Source: Planococcus sp. A6
GTDB taxonomy: Bacteria; Bacillota; Bacilli; Bacillales_A; Planococcaceae
Length of the DNA stretch: 35,979 nucleotides
NCBI RefSeq assembly: GCF_028823615.1
Contig: NZ_JAPEHT010000018.1
Coordinates: 1-35,979 of the forward strand
Direction: 5' to 3'
Below the pieces are notes generated by a model. The model saw nothing but the letters and a program-made list of their open reading frames with translations, ran no database searches and was not told where the DNA came from. Position numbers and translations under genes: made by a program. Of the stretch, positions 17,613 through 25,222 are shown in pieces (positions within the stretch are counted from its first letter, which is position 1; the number at the start of each line of letters is the position of its first letter).

Positions 17613-18455
17613 ATGGGTGAAGCAGCAAAAACGGTTATTTTCGAAATCGAACGCCAGAACTCTACGGACGAAAGCTCGTACTGGGAAAAGTTCGAATTAC
17701 CATATCGCGCCAACATGAACGTCATTTCCGCATTGATGGAAATTCGACGTAACCCGGTCAACATGGACGGGAAGAAAACAACTCCAGTCAACTGGGACAT
17801 GAACTGCCTTGAGGAAGTTTGTGGCGCATGTTCTATGGTCATCAACGGCAAAGCACGCCAGTCGTGTACCGCTCTTGTCGATCAGCTCGAACAACCGATC
17901 CGCCTTCAGCCGATGAGAACATTCCCGGTCGTCCGCGACTTGATCGTAGACCGCAGCCGCATGTTCGACTCACTGAAGAAAGTCAAAGCGTGGGTGCCGA
18001 TCGACGGTACGCATGATCTTGGCGAAGGTCCGCGTATGCCTGAGCGCAAACGCCAATGGGCTTATGAATTGTCTAAATGTATGACGTGCGGCGTATGCCT
18101 TGAGGCTTGCCCGAACGTCAACGATAAATCCGACTTTATCGGTGCGGCTCCGCTTTCTCAAGTCCGCTTGATGAACGCGCATCCAACAGGTGCCATGAAC
18201 CGTGACGAGCGTTTGAACGCTATCATGGGCGAAGGCGGCCTTGCGGATTGCGGTAACTCCCAAAACTGTGTGGAATCTTGCCCGAAAGGCATTCCTTTGA
18301 CAACTTCTATCGCAGCTTTGAACCGCGACGTGAGCATCCAAATGTTCCGCAACTTCTTCGGAAGCGATCAGAGTTTTTTTGTTTCAGCCGAAAATACCCA
18401 AGCTTGGCTGAAACAGATGTCCTTTGCGCCAGTTTTTGCTATACTTACAAAATGA
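17613..18455 (+). CDS. sdhB: Succinate dehydrogenase iron-sulfur subunit, with unusual C-terminal extension
   Basis: Carries electrons from SdhA flavin to the heme/menaquinone site. The [2Fe-2S] site is CLEEVCGACSM plus a downstream Cys, the [4Fe-4S] site CMTCGVCLEACP and the third cluster region CGNSQNCVESCPKGIP. Identity with the B. subtilis protein is very high as far as NFFGSD (residues 247-252). There B. subtilis SdhB ends two residues later; here the frame continues 28 residues past GSD (QSFFVSAENTQAWLK...) to a TGA at 18453. This tail overlaps the extended -10 promoter of the next gene and contains the inverted repeat GTTTCAGCC/GGCTGAAAC, so it looks like read-through into former intergenic DNA rather than a conserved domain. 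Catalytic parts are intact. Confidence 0.95.
   Translation: MGEAAKTVIFEIERQNSTDESSYWEKFELPYRANMNVISALMEIRRNPVNMDGKKTTPVNWDMNCLEEVCGACSMVINGKARQSCTALVDQLEQPIRLQPMRTFPVVRDLIVDRSRMFDSLKKVKAWVPIDGTHDLGEGPRMPERKRQWAYELSKCMTCGVCLEACPNVNDKSDFIGAAPLSQVRLMNAHPTGAMNRDERLNAIMGEGGLADCGNSQNCVESCPKGIPLTTSIAALNRDVSIQMFRNFFGSDQSFFVSAENTQAWLKQMSFAPVFAILTK
18438..18446 (+). promoter_or_regulatory. Extended -10 promoter of the thioesterase gene
   Basis: TGCTATACT (18438-18446), an extended -10, lies inside the last codons of sdhB and 33 bp before the next start. No clear -35. Confidence 0.5.
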
Positions 18456-18479
18456 GTAATGTATACAGGGGGAACTGGA

Positions 18480-18947
18480 ATGAGAGCGTCTTACATAAAG
18501 GATTTCAATGAATGGCAGGAAGGCTTTTCTTTTTACGCGCCGGTGCATGTGCGCTTTTCAGAGACGGATATGTTCGGACATGTCAACAATACGGTGCCGA
18601 TCGCTTATTTTGAGTATGCACGGATCGAGTTCATGAAAGAAGTGGGCTTGATGCAAGCATGGCTTTCAAAAGACAGCGACTTGATCCCAGTCGTGGCGGA
18701 TATGCAGGTCGATTTTGTCCGACAGGTATTCTTTGATGAACAATTGAGAGTTTATGTGAAAGTGGAGTCGATTGGAAACTCTTCCGCAGACATCCATTAT
18801 TGGGCAGTGAATGATAAGCAAGAAACTTGTTTCACCGGTAGAGGCGCCGTTGTACAGATTTCCAAGACGAGCGGCAAAGGCCATCCTTGGAGCGACGAGG
18901 AGAAGACGATGCTGCAAAACGGAAATCTGGCTTCTTCCGGCAAATGA
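18480..18947 (+). CDS. Hot-dog fold acyl-CoA thioesterase (YsmA-like)
   Basis: A 155-aa protein of the 4-hydroxybenzoyl-CoA thioesterase type. The active-site region VRFSETDMFGHVNNTVPIAY (residues about 21-40) contains the Asp-x-x-x-H-V-N-N signature in which the Asp is the catalytic residue, and the C-terminal strand reads CFTGRGAVVQISKTSGKGHP. Its substrate is not known. ATG 18480 has AGGGGGAAC upstream; an earlier in-frame ATG at 18459 lacks an RBS. In B. subtilis the homologue ysmA also follows sdhB, but is then followed by gerE, which is missing here. Confidence 0.85.
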   Translation: MRASYIKDFNEWQEGFSFYAPVHVRFSETDMFGHVNNTVPIAYFEYARIEFMKEVGLMQAWLSKDSDLIPVVADMQVDFVRQVFFDEQLRVYVKVESIGNSSADIHYWAVNDKQETCFTGRGAVVQISKTSGKGHPWSDEEKTMLQNGNLASSGK

Positions 18948-19021
18948 AGCAGTCCCTGTCTTGAGAGAACGACCGTGTCACGATGGAACAAATACCAGTA
19001 GCTAGGGAGTGAACCAAGTCC

Positions 19022-19474
19022 ATGACTGAAGACAACTTAAACCGCCGCCACGACTTGGAGCGTGTGGCATTTATGGAAAAGGAATTGCGTTATATATCCG
19101 GGATCATCAAGCAAAAAGGCCGTGAAATCCTGAATTCGTATACCATTACTCCGCCGCAATTCGTGGCGCTTCAATGGCTGTTCGAACATGGCGACATGAC
19201 CATCGGAGATTTATCGAATAAAATGTTCTTGGCGTTCAGCACGACGACCGACCTGGTCGACCGGATGGAAAAGAACGAGTTGGTTGTACGCATCCGCGAG
19301 GAGCAGGACCGCCGGGTGGTACGCATTAAATTATTGAAAGAAGGCGAGCGGATCATTGAAGAAGTGATCAAGAAGCGCCAGGATTATTTAGAAACGGTAC
19401 TTGAAGACTTCAGTGTAGAAGAAGTCGAGCAATTTTCAAGCTTGTTGGAGAAAATGCATATCAACATGAAATAG
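19022..19474 (+). CDS. MarR-family transcriptional regulator (YsmB-like)
   Basis: A 150-aa winged helix-turn-helix protein: ITPPQFVALQWLFEHGDMTI, GDLSNKMFLAFSTTTDLVDR (recognition helix), then the wing EEQDRRVVRIKLLKEGERII and a C-terminal dimerisation helix. Position between the ysmA-like gene and racE matches B. subtilis ysmB. The effector and targets are unknown. The best RBS, AGGGAGTGA, lies about 12 bp before the ATG, rather far, so the true start is slightly uncertain. racE begins 10 bp after the stop codon, so the two are probably co-transcribed. No palindromic MarR operator was found just upstream. Confidence 0.85.
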   Translation: MTEDNLNRRHDLERVAFMEKELRYISGIIKQKGREILNSYTITPPQFVALQWLFEHGDMTIGDLSNKMFLAFSTTTDLVDRMEKNELVVRIREEQDRRVVRIKLLKEGERIIEEVIKKRQDYLETVLEDFSVEEVEQFSSLLEKMHINMK

Positions 19475-19484
19475 GAGCGGGGCT

Positions 19485-20294
19485 ATGACATTGAATGCGC
19501 CAATCGGAGTCATTGATTCAGGTGTCGGGGGGTTGACCGTCGCCAAGGAAATCATGAAACTTTTGCCTAATGAAAAAATTATTTACATCGGTGACAATGC
19601 GCGCTGCCCGTATGGCCCGCGTCCACTTGCAGAAGTTCGGCGCTACACATGGCAGATGGCAGAAGCGCTCATGAAAATGAATATCAAAATGCTGGTCATC
19701 GCCTGCAATACGGCAACAGCGGCAGCGCTCAATTCCTTGCAAAAGAAATTGCCGATCCCAGTTATCGGTGTCATTTTCCCGGGAGCCCGCGCTGCTATCA
19801 AATCGTCTTCGACGAAGAAAATTGCGGTGCTCGGCACGTCCGGAACTGTCAAGAGTGGCGCTTACGAAAAAGCCATCAAGTCGCTTGTTTCAGCTTCTGA
19901 CGTTGTCCAATTGGCATGCCCGCGGTTTGTGCCGCTCGTGGAAAGTGATGAGTACGAAGGGGAATTTGCCCGCCGCATGGTGGCAGAAACGTTATCGGCG
20001 ATCAAATCGAAGGAATTCGATACCGCCATCCTCGGATGCACCCATTACCCGCTGTTGCAGGGCTTTATCGAGCAAGAACTTGGCACCACAGTGACGGTTC
20101 TGTCTTCAGCGCAGGAAACGGCGAAAGATGTATCGCGCCATTTGAGCTATCAGGACAAATTTGCGGATCGCCGCAAACCGCCCGTCCATCAATTTTATAC
20201 ATCCGGTTCGACGGAGATTTTCCGCACGATCATCAAAAAATGGCTTGCCATAGATGATCCGTGCATCCGTTCAATCCAGTTCCCAAAAACCTGA
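19485..20294 (+). CDS. racE: Glutamate racemase
   Basis: A 269-aa enzyme that interconverts L- and D-glutamate, supplying D-Glu for peptidoglycan. The two catalytic cysteines are C74 in VIACNTATAA and C185 in AILGCTHYPLL; the acid DSGVGG near the N-terminus is intact, as is GDNARCPYGPRP. Named racE by synteny with B. subtilis; murI is the general name. TAGGAGCGGGGC precedes the ATG. The stop codon lies inside the stem of a terminator. In B. subtilis gerM follows; here rph follows directly. Confidence 0.96.
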   Translation: MTLNAPIGVIDSGVGGLTVAKEIMKLLPNEKIIYIGDNARCPYGPRPLAEVRRYTWQMAEALMKMNIKMLVIACNTATAAALNSLQKKLPIPVIGVIFPGARAAIKSSSTKKIAVLGTSGTVKSGAYEKAIKSLVSASDVVQLACPRFVPLVESDEYEGEFARRMVAETLSAIKSKEFDTAILGCTHYPLLQGFIEQELGTTVTVLSSAQETAKDVSRHLSYQDKFADRRKPPVHQFYTSGSTEIFRTIIKKWLAIDDPCIRSIQFPKT

Positions 20295-20315
20295 CGGCTC
20301 AGCCGCCGGGTTTTT
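20285..20315 (+). terminator. Rho-independent terminator overlapping the racE stop codon
   Basis: AAAAACC-TGA-CGGC / GCCG-CC-GGGTTTTT; the TGA stop of racE (20292-20294) is part of the hairpin. Confidence 0.8.
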
Positions 20316-20342
20316 GTCGTCAAGGCAGAATTATGGTAAGAT
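20314..20342 (+). promoter_or_regulatory. Possible promoter of rph-rdgB
   Basis: TTGTCG (20314-20319), a 17-bp spacer and TAAGAT (20337-20342), starting right after the racE terminator and ending 28 bp before rph. Confidence 0.45.
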
Positions 20343-20370
20343 TTTTTGAGTACATGAGGAGGATTCAATT

Positions 20371-21120
20371 ATGACAAGAATTGATAATAGACAAGCAAAT
20401 GAATTGCGCCCGGTGGAAGTGGAGACGGATTATTTGATCCACCCAGAAGGATCGGTCCTGATTACGGTCGGCCAGACGAAAGTGATTTGCACAGCGACGA
20501 TCGAGTCGCGTGTTCCAAGTTTCTTGAGAGGCCAGGGCAAAGGCTGGGTAACGGCGGAATATTCCATGCTGCCACGCGCGACAGGAAGCCGTAACCAGCG
20601 CGAAGCGACACGCGGCAAGCTCGGTGGGCGCACGATGGAAATTCAGCGCCTGATCGGCCGCTCCTTGCGCGCTGTCGTCGATCTCGAGAAGATCGGTGAA
20701 CGCACACTATGGATTGATTGCGACGTCATCCAGGCGGACGGAGGGACGCGTACAGCGTCTATCACGGGAGCTTTCATCGCCATGACCATCGCACTCGGCA
20801 AATTGGACGTACCGGTATTCCCTGTGACGGATTATTTGGCCGCTACAAGCGTCGGCATCAACAGCAGCAAGCAAGCCATCCTGGACTTGAACTATGAAGA
20901 GGATTCAACGGCAGCGGTCGATATGAACCTGGTCATGACAGGGTCCGGCGAATTCGTCGAAATGCAAGGCACCGGCGAAGAAGCGACATTCAGCCGCAAG
21001 GAATTGAACGAAATGCTCGATCTAGGTGAAGCAGGGATCCAGCAATTGATCAAAATCCAACAACAAGCGATCGGTGAATTGTCGTCGCGGATCGGCGAAA
21101 AGGTGGAATCCGCCCTATGA
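20371..21120 (+). CDS. rph: Ribonuclease PH
   Basis: A 249-aa phosphorolytic 3'-5' exoribonuclease that trims tRNA 3' ends. Signature RNase PH segments are present: [17 protein letters not shown], the basic [20 protein letters not shown], and [27 protein letters not shown]-type RBS (GAGGAGG) lies 10 bp upstream of the ATG. Its stop codon overlaps the rdgB start by four bases (ATGA at 21117-21120), so translation is coupled. A tRNA-Arg gene without an encoded CCA tail lies just downstream, a sensible neighbour for a tRNA maturation enzyme, although the order is inherited. Confidence 0.97.
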   Translation: MTRIDNRQANELRPVEVETDYLIHPEGSVLITVGQTKVICTATIESRVPSFLRGQGKGWVTAEYSMLPRATGSRNQREATRGKLGGRTMEIQRLIGRSLRAVVDLEKIGERTLWIDCDVIQADGGTRTASITGAFIAMTIALGKLDVPVFPVTDYLAATSVGINSSKQAILDLNYEEDSTAAVDMNLVMTGSGEFVEMQGTGEEATFSRKELNEMLDLGEAGIQQLIKIQQQAIGELSSRIGEKVESAL

Positions 21121-21713
21121 AAAAAATCGTCATTGCCACACAGAACAAAGGGAAAGCAAAAGACTTTGAAACCTTGCTGTCCCCTTTAGGCTATGAAGTA
21201 TTGACCTTAAGAGATGTCGCAAAAGACCTCGACATCGAAGAAACCGGCACAACGTTCGAAGCCAATGCCATCCTGAAAGCGGAAGGTGTCGCTAAAGAAC
21301 TTGGCATCCCAGTCATCGCAGACGACAGCGGCCTTGAGATCGATGCCTTGGACGGAGAGCCGGGCGTCTATTCCGCACGCTATGCGGGAGGCGAAAAGAG
21401 CGACGAAGCCAATATCGATAAGGTGTTGGAGAAATTGTCTGGCGTACCGGACGGAGAGCGCACAGCGCGATTCCGCTGCGTCTTGGCGGTCGCGGCACCG
21501 GGGGAAGAAACCCAAACCTTCTCCGGCTCGTGTGAAGGCGAAATACTGCGCTTGCGCAGAGGTGACCACGGCTTCGGCTACGATCCGATCTTTTACGTGC
21601 CTGCCCAGGAGCGTGCCATGGCGGAACTCGAACCCGAAGAAAAAGCCGCCATCTCGCACCGCGGGCAAGCATTGAACAAGCTCAGCGAAGCAATGCCAAA
21701 TTGGCTGAAATAA
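21117..21713 (+). CDS. rdgB: Non-canonical purine NTP pyrophosphatase (RdgB/HAM1, YsnA)
   Basis: A 198-aa house-cleaning enzyme that hydrolyses dITP, ITP and XTP to the monophosphates, preventing their insertion into DNA and RNA. Family motifs: [12 protein letters not shown] at the N-terminus, the metal-binding [34 protein letters not shown] and [13 protein letters not shown]. The start is fixed by the ATGA overlap with rph. B. subtilis has ysnB (a phosphoesterase) next; here a tRNA promoter begins 27 bp downstream instead, with no obvious terminator between. Confidence 0.96.
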   Translation: MKKIVIATQNKGKAKDFETLLSPLGYEVLTLRDVAKDLDIEETGTTFEANAILKAEGVAKELGIPVIADDSGLEIDALDGEPGVYSARYAGGEKSDEANIDKVLEKLSGVPDGERTARFRCVLAVAAPGEETQTFSGSCEGEILRLRRGDHGFGYDPIFYVPAQERAMAELEPEEKAAISHRGQALNKLSEAMPNWLK

Positions 21714-21740
21714 GAAACTAGATATTTTTTTGAAATAGCA

Positions 21741-21769
21741 TTGACTTTTCCTCGGATGATTTCTATAAT
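21741..21769 (+). promoter_or_regulatory. Strong SigA promoter of tRNA-Arg
   Basis: TTGACT (21741-21746), exact 17-bp spacer, TATAAT (21764-21769). The start point is about 22 bp before the mature tRNA. Confidence 0.9.
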
Positions 21770-21797
21770 TAAAATTGTCTTTCGTGAGGAAAGTCAT

Positions 21798-21871
<74 letters not shown>

Positions 21872-21910
21872 TAATTGCAATTTAGAGCCGTTTAACCAGT
21901 TTAACGGTTT

Positions 21911-21958
21911 GATGATTAAAGAGATTCAAACTTTTTTAAATATCTCCGATTAATCATC
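21911..21958 (+). repeat. Long inverted repeat downstream of tRNA-Arg
   Basis: GATGATTAA (21911-21919) and TTAATCATC (21950-21958) are perfect complements, with a nested pair GAGAT (21921-21925) / ATCTC (21942-21946) and a 16-base loop containing six T. A weaker pair GCCGTT/AACGGT lies just before it, and a strong terminator follows. This may simply be the tail of the tRNA transcript, or a small structured RNA. Confidence 0.5.
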
Positions 21959-21965
21959 GCTGGCT

Positions 21966-21999
21966 AAAACCCGCCCAATTATATTTGGGCGGGTTTTTT
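21966..21999 (+). terminator. Rho-independent terminator of the tRNA-Arg transcript
   Basis: AAAACCCGCCCAA / TTTGGGCGGGTTTT with a TTATA loop, then T. One of the strongest stems in the window. Confidence 0.95.
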
Positions 22000-22035
22000 A
22001 TTTTCAGAGGGATTGGTGTATTGGATGAATCAATC

Positions 22036-22072
22036 AAAACAGCAGCTGGGAAACCCCAGCTGCTGTTTTTTC
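22036..22072. terminator. Bidirectional terminator before the deacetylase gene
   Basis: AAAACAGCAGCTGGG / CCCAGCTGCTGTTTT, a perfect 15-bp stem with loop AAAC. It begins 9 bp beyond the stop codon of the - strand deacetylase gene. A T run flanks it on both strands, longer on the + strand. Confidence 0.92.
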
Positions 22073-22081
22073 TTAACACTA

Positions 22082-22828
22082 TTAATGGCCGGTCGAAAGT
22101 TTCCGTATAAAATCGTCCAAAGTATCGCCGTTCAGGATCATGAAGCGGGGAAGCTCGTAACGATTGTCCTCGTCAGTACTCACGCCCCCCTCTATTGTGA
22201 ATGCTCCTTTAAATCCAAGATTTTCAACGACTGCAAGCGTGTCGTCATTGTAAGCTCCGTAAGGGTAAGCGAATACTTCCGTCGTTTCGCCGGTAATAGA
22301 TTTGAGCGTTGCCGTCGCATCGTTAATTTCATCGTATTGTTCGTCGTAGCTCAGTTGGTCTAGAGACGGGTGTGTTGATGTATGGTTTTGAATATCGATG
22401 CCTTTCTCCATGACGGTTGTAATTTCCTCAGCCGTCATGCTTTGGCTATCGTTTACCCAATCAGCAATCGTAAACTGGGTTGCTTTTAAATCGTATTTTT
22501 CCAGGATTGGAAAGGCGTTCGGATAAAAATCGTTGGTACTGTCATCAAATGTGATCAGGATCGGTTTAGCCGGCATATCGGCTGTTCCATCCAAGATTTC
22601 GAAGTACTGGTCGATAGTCAATGAACTGTAGCCGTTTTCCTTCAAGTAAGCCATTTGTTTCTCAAATTCTTCTGCACTGTACTGATAAAGGTTATTCGGA
22701 TCGGGATCATAGGAAATAACATGATAATTCACCACAGGAATTTCAATTTCAGCTGCGTCCGCATGAGTGCTGAACCCTGCTATGAACATGAAAACGAGAA
22801 GCAGGGAAGCTACCAGTAATTTTTTCAT
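22082..22828 (-). CDS. Secreted polysaccharide deacetylase (NodB domain)
   Basis: A 248-aa exported protein. A cleavable signal peptide (MKKLLVASLLLVFMFIAGFS, likely cut after A25) is followed by a NodB domain: motif 1 ITFDDS with D95 and D96 (metal and base; the usual final Gly is Ser), motif 2 NHTSTHPSL with metal ligands H149 and H153, and motif 3 AYPYGAYND. It should remove N- or O-acetyl groups from a cell-wall or surface glycan; the exact substrate is unknown. ATG 22828 has AAAGGATG at good spacing; an in-frame ATG nine bases upstream overlaps that RBS. It is the only complete - strand gene and lies in the part that differs from B. subtilis. Lower GC than the flanking core genes. Confidence 0.9.
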   Translation of the reverse strand: MKKLLVASLLLVFMFIAGFSTHADAAEIEIPVVNYHVISYDPDPNNLYQYSAEEFEKQMAYLKENGYSSLTIDQYFEILDGTADMPAKPILITFDDSTNDFYPNAFPILEKYDLKATQFTIADWVNDSQSMTAEEITTVMEKGIDIQNHTSTHPSLDQLSYDEQYDEINDATATLKSITGETTEVFAYPYGAYNDDTLAVVENLGFKGAFTIEGGVSTDEDNRYELPRFMILNGDTLDDFIRKLSTGH

Positions 22829-23428
22829 AAAAATCATCCTTTCTAGTTTGGAGTTGTGGTCGCCATAAAAAGTGTTGCAGGGATGGAGGTAAGCTATCTA
22901 CTGCTTTAGAAGATGTTGCCTCAACTCTCCTTTCCTGTCCTCTTCTGCAGCATTATTCGAAGAAGAAAAGAGAACATTAACCGTCTCTAGTTTAAATTCG
23001 CTGTCATTGTAACACTACTTGATCGTTTAGTGAGGTTTAAAGTGTCTTATTATCTGAATTTTCTTATTAATTTATTAGGAGAGGGCGCCTTGTTATTTCT
23101 CGTGGCAGTAAATATTCTAAACCGTTTCAATCACCATGGTTGATTTGCTGCCAGTAATGAAGTTGTGCAGGGTTTTTTTCATTACTATGTGCACAAGAAA
23201 TGAAACAGCGGGAAAAAGGAAATCAGAATTGAACATCGAAATAAAAGAGTAGCTCTCTTAATATATGGCGGTTGTTGCAGCAGCTTTTTTTCGACTGGTT
23301 GTTCAATACCGGAAATGATACAGGCAACTGGAGAAACGAATAATTCCAACAGGAAGATCATGTTAAGGTAAACAAACAAAACCGTTGTAACAAACCTGTC
23401 GGAAAAATAGATTATAAGGAGAATGGTG
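22829..23428. other. 600-bp intergenic region between divergent genes
   Basis: AT-rich gap between the - strand deacetylase and the + strand PhzF gene, so it must hold both promoters, but no strong pair could be fixed. The best for phzF is TTGTAA (23385)-17-TAGATT (23408), very close to the RBS. An inverted repeat GGCAGTAAAT (23104-23113) / ATTTGCTGCC (23143-23152), with one G-U position and a nested TCAA/TTGA, could be an operator or a small hairpin RNA. A 64-codon - strand frame at 23185-23379 has no ATG at its start and no RBS and is not called. Confidence 0.4.
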
Positions 23429-24346
23429 ATGAAAACCTTAGATTATACATTGGCAGATGTTTTTACTGACGCGCCTTTCGGTGGAAATCAATTGGCCGTC
23501 GTGGAAGGAAGAAACGGTTTAACAAGAGAAGAAATGCAGAACATCGCCCAGGAATTGAACTTGTCTGAAACAGTATTTGTTTTTCCTCCAGCTAAAGAGG
23601 CAAATGTCAGGAAGCTGCGGATTTTCACGCCGCAAATGGAACTCCCGATGGCAGGACATCCAACAATCGGGGCAGCGTATATTTTAGCTTCTTCTGGTGC
23701 AGTGCCTACGGAAGAAGGACGGAATGAATGGATGCTTGAAGAACGAATAGGGGACGTCCCCGTAACAGTCCATAAGGAACGAGGGCGGATTCTTAAGGTT
23801 GAAATGAAACAACCGGTGCCCATTTTCGGGGAAGAATTTCTGGATAGAAAAATAGCTGGCGAACTGCTTTCATTAGCAGCCGATGACCTTCATCCGGATT
23901 TTCCGGTTCAATCTGTGTCCTCGGGTGTGCCTTTTCTGTTCATCCCGCTGCGTTCACTTCAAGCGATTCAACGGATTCATTTCCGGCTGGATGTATGGGA
24001 GCGGTATTTTAGTGGAAATCCGGATACTCAGCACATTTTCACATTTACGACGGAAACTGAAAATCGAGATGCTTCTGTACATGGAAGAATGTTTGCGCCG
24101 ACAATGGGAATTGCCGAAGATCCGGCAACCGGCGCAGCTAGCGGCCCGCTTGGTGCATATTTGGTTGAACACCAAATACTGCATGCTCATGAGAATGGAA
24201 TACATGTCATCCGAAGTGAACAGGGCTATGAAATGGGACGGCCAAGCGCGATTGATATCACGGTTATTGGCCACACCGGCGCTATTTCAGAAGTGAAAAT
24301 TGCGGGCAATTCGGTCATAGTCGGGAAAGGACAGCTGTTCCTCTAA
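23429..24346 (+). CDS. PhzF family isomerase/epimerase-like protein
   Basis: A 305-aa member of the PhzF family, which has the diaminopimelate-epimerase fold. ADVFTDAPFGGNQLAVVE opens the protein; the catalytic-type glutamate is E47 in LNLSETVFVF, and MELPMAGHPTIGAAYIL (about 76-92) and EDPATGAASGPLGAYLVEH (about 233-251) are the two pseudo-symmetric substrate loops. Members isomerise small acids, as in phenazine synthesis, but most are uncharacterised, and no phenazine genes are near, so the substrate is unknown. ATG 23429 is chosen because AAGGAG (23416-23421) lies 7 bp upstream; an ATG at 23423 is too close. Monocistronic by position. Confidence 0.88.
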   Translation: MKTLDYTLADVFTDAPFGGNQLAVVEGRNGLTREEMQNIAQELNLSETVFVFPPAKEANVRKLRIFTPQMELPMAGHPTIGAAYILASSGAVPTEEGRNEWMLEERIGDVPVTVHKERGRILKVEMKQPVPIFGEEFLDRKIAGELLSLAADDLHPDFPVQSVSSGVPFLFIPLRSLQAIQRIHFRLDVWERYFSGNPDTQHIFTFTTETENRDASVHGRMFAPTMGIAEDPATGAASGPLGAYLVEHQILHAHENGIHVIRSEQGYEMGRPSAIDITVIGHTGAISEVKIAGNSVIVGKGQLFL

Positions 24347-24371
24347 GGATGTAGCGGTTTTTCGCTGATTT

Positions 24372-24443
24372 TTGGTGCATTAACGTTTTCCCCATAGTAT
24401 AAAACTTATCTTACAATTTGTGAGCAAATGATGGACATTTGCT
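24372..24443 (+). promoter_or_regulatory. Possible promoter and palindromic site before the DUF218 gene
   Basis: TTGGTG (24372-24377), 17-bp spacer, TAGTAT (24395-24400), then AGCAAATG (24423-24430) / CATTTGCT (24436-24443), a perfect 8-bp inverted repeat around ATGGA near +20. That is a fitting place for a repressor operator or a 5' hairpin; no regulator can be named. Confidence 0.35.
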
Positions 24444-24523
24444 TCTTTCACTGTTTATTTGCGTGCTATGTCTTATACTGGGAAAAGATAGAGAATAAAC
24501 AGACCAAAAGGTGGAAACGAGAC

Positions 24524-25120
24524 GTGTTCAGAAACAAATGGAAACGGATTTTGATTATACTTTCCCTTGTACAAACGATTTTAATTGCGGCGACGGCGAC
24601 AAGCATTTGGACCTTTGCCAGTGAATCTGAGTTGATGGAAGCTGACGCGGCGATCGTGCTCGGCACGAAAGTCGTCGGCGGGGAGCCTTCGCCGGTGCTC
24701 GAGCAGCGCATTCGCCACGCCATCGATCTATATGAGGCGGGCTATGTCGAGAAGATCATCTTTACAGGAGGCATCACGGACGGAGCGGACCTCGCTGAGT
24801 CGGTCGTAAGCCGAGATTTCGCGATCCGCAACCATGTCCCTGAAGAAGATATTCTGATCGAAACCCAATCGCTCATCACGGAAGAGAATTTCCGTTTCGC
24901 CGGTGAACTGGCGGATGAAAACGGCTTGTCGAGCTTTCTCGTCGTCAGCGATCCCTTACATATGAAACGTGCACTGCTTATAGCGGAACACGCCGGAATC
25001 GATGCCCATTCCTCACCGACGCCTTCGACCGAATTCAAGGGCTTTGCGAACATCGCGCCGTTCTTCGCACGTGAAGTTGTTTGCTATATGGCTTACGTCG
25101 CGATGCACGCTGTCATTTAA
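24524..25120 (+). CDS. DUF218/YdcF-like (SanA/ElyC-type) membrane-anchored protein
   Basis: A 198-aa protein with one N-terminal membrane anchor (RILIILSLVQTILIAATA, after the basic FRNKWKR) and a DUF218 domain outside: DAAIVLGTKVVGGEPSPVLE, KIIFTGGITDGADLAES, ETQSLITEENFRFAGE and FLVVSDPLHMKRAL, the usual run of family motifs. Relatives SanA and ElyC in E. coli affect envelope integrity and vancomycin sensitivity, but the biochemical activity is not settled. I chose GTG 24524 because AAGGTGG lies 9 bp upstream and it gives a normal signal-anchor; a longer frame from 24428 would start inside the palindrome at 24423-24443. A strong terminator follows. Confidence 0.8.
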   Translation: MFRNKWKRILIILSLVQTILIAATATSIWTFASESELMEADAAIVLGTKVVGGEPSPVLEQRIRHAIDLYEAGYVEKIIFTGGITDGADLAESVVSRDFAIRNHVPEEDILIETQSLITEENFRFAGELADENGLSSFLVVSDPLHMKRALLIAEHAGIDAHSSPTPSTEFKGFANIAPFFAREVVCYMAYVAMHAVI

Positions 25121-25122
25121 TG

Positions 25123-25154
25123 AAACTGTCCCGCTGATGCGTGGACAGTTTTTT
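25123..25154 (+). terminator. Rho-independent terminator after the DUF218 gene
   Basis: AAACTGTCC / GGACAGTTT stem with an 11-base loop and a T run, beginning 2 bp after the stop codon. Confidence 0.9.
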
Positions 25155-25222
25155 AATTTAACAGATGAACAAGGCAGTCCTGAGTGATACACTGATAAAA
25201 AGCTGTGAGGGGTGTGTTGTAG

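Noticed and set aside
18369-18420. Inverted repeat in the sdhB tail as a terminator
   Set aside because: The T run precedes the stem on the + strand rather than following it, and on the - strand no T run follows either.
22013-22363. + strand 116-codon frame across the terminator and the 3' part of the deacetylase gene
   Set aside because: It reads through a perfect terminator hairpin and the antisense of a well-supported NodB gene.
23185-23379. 64-codon - strand frame with hydrophobic segments
   Set aside because: Opens with TTG, no RBS, no family resemblance, and low-complexity AT-rich composition; likely chance.
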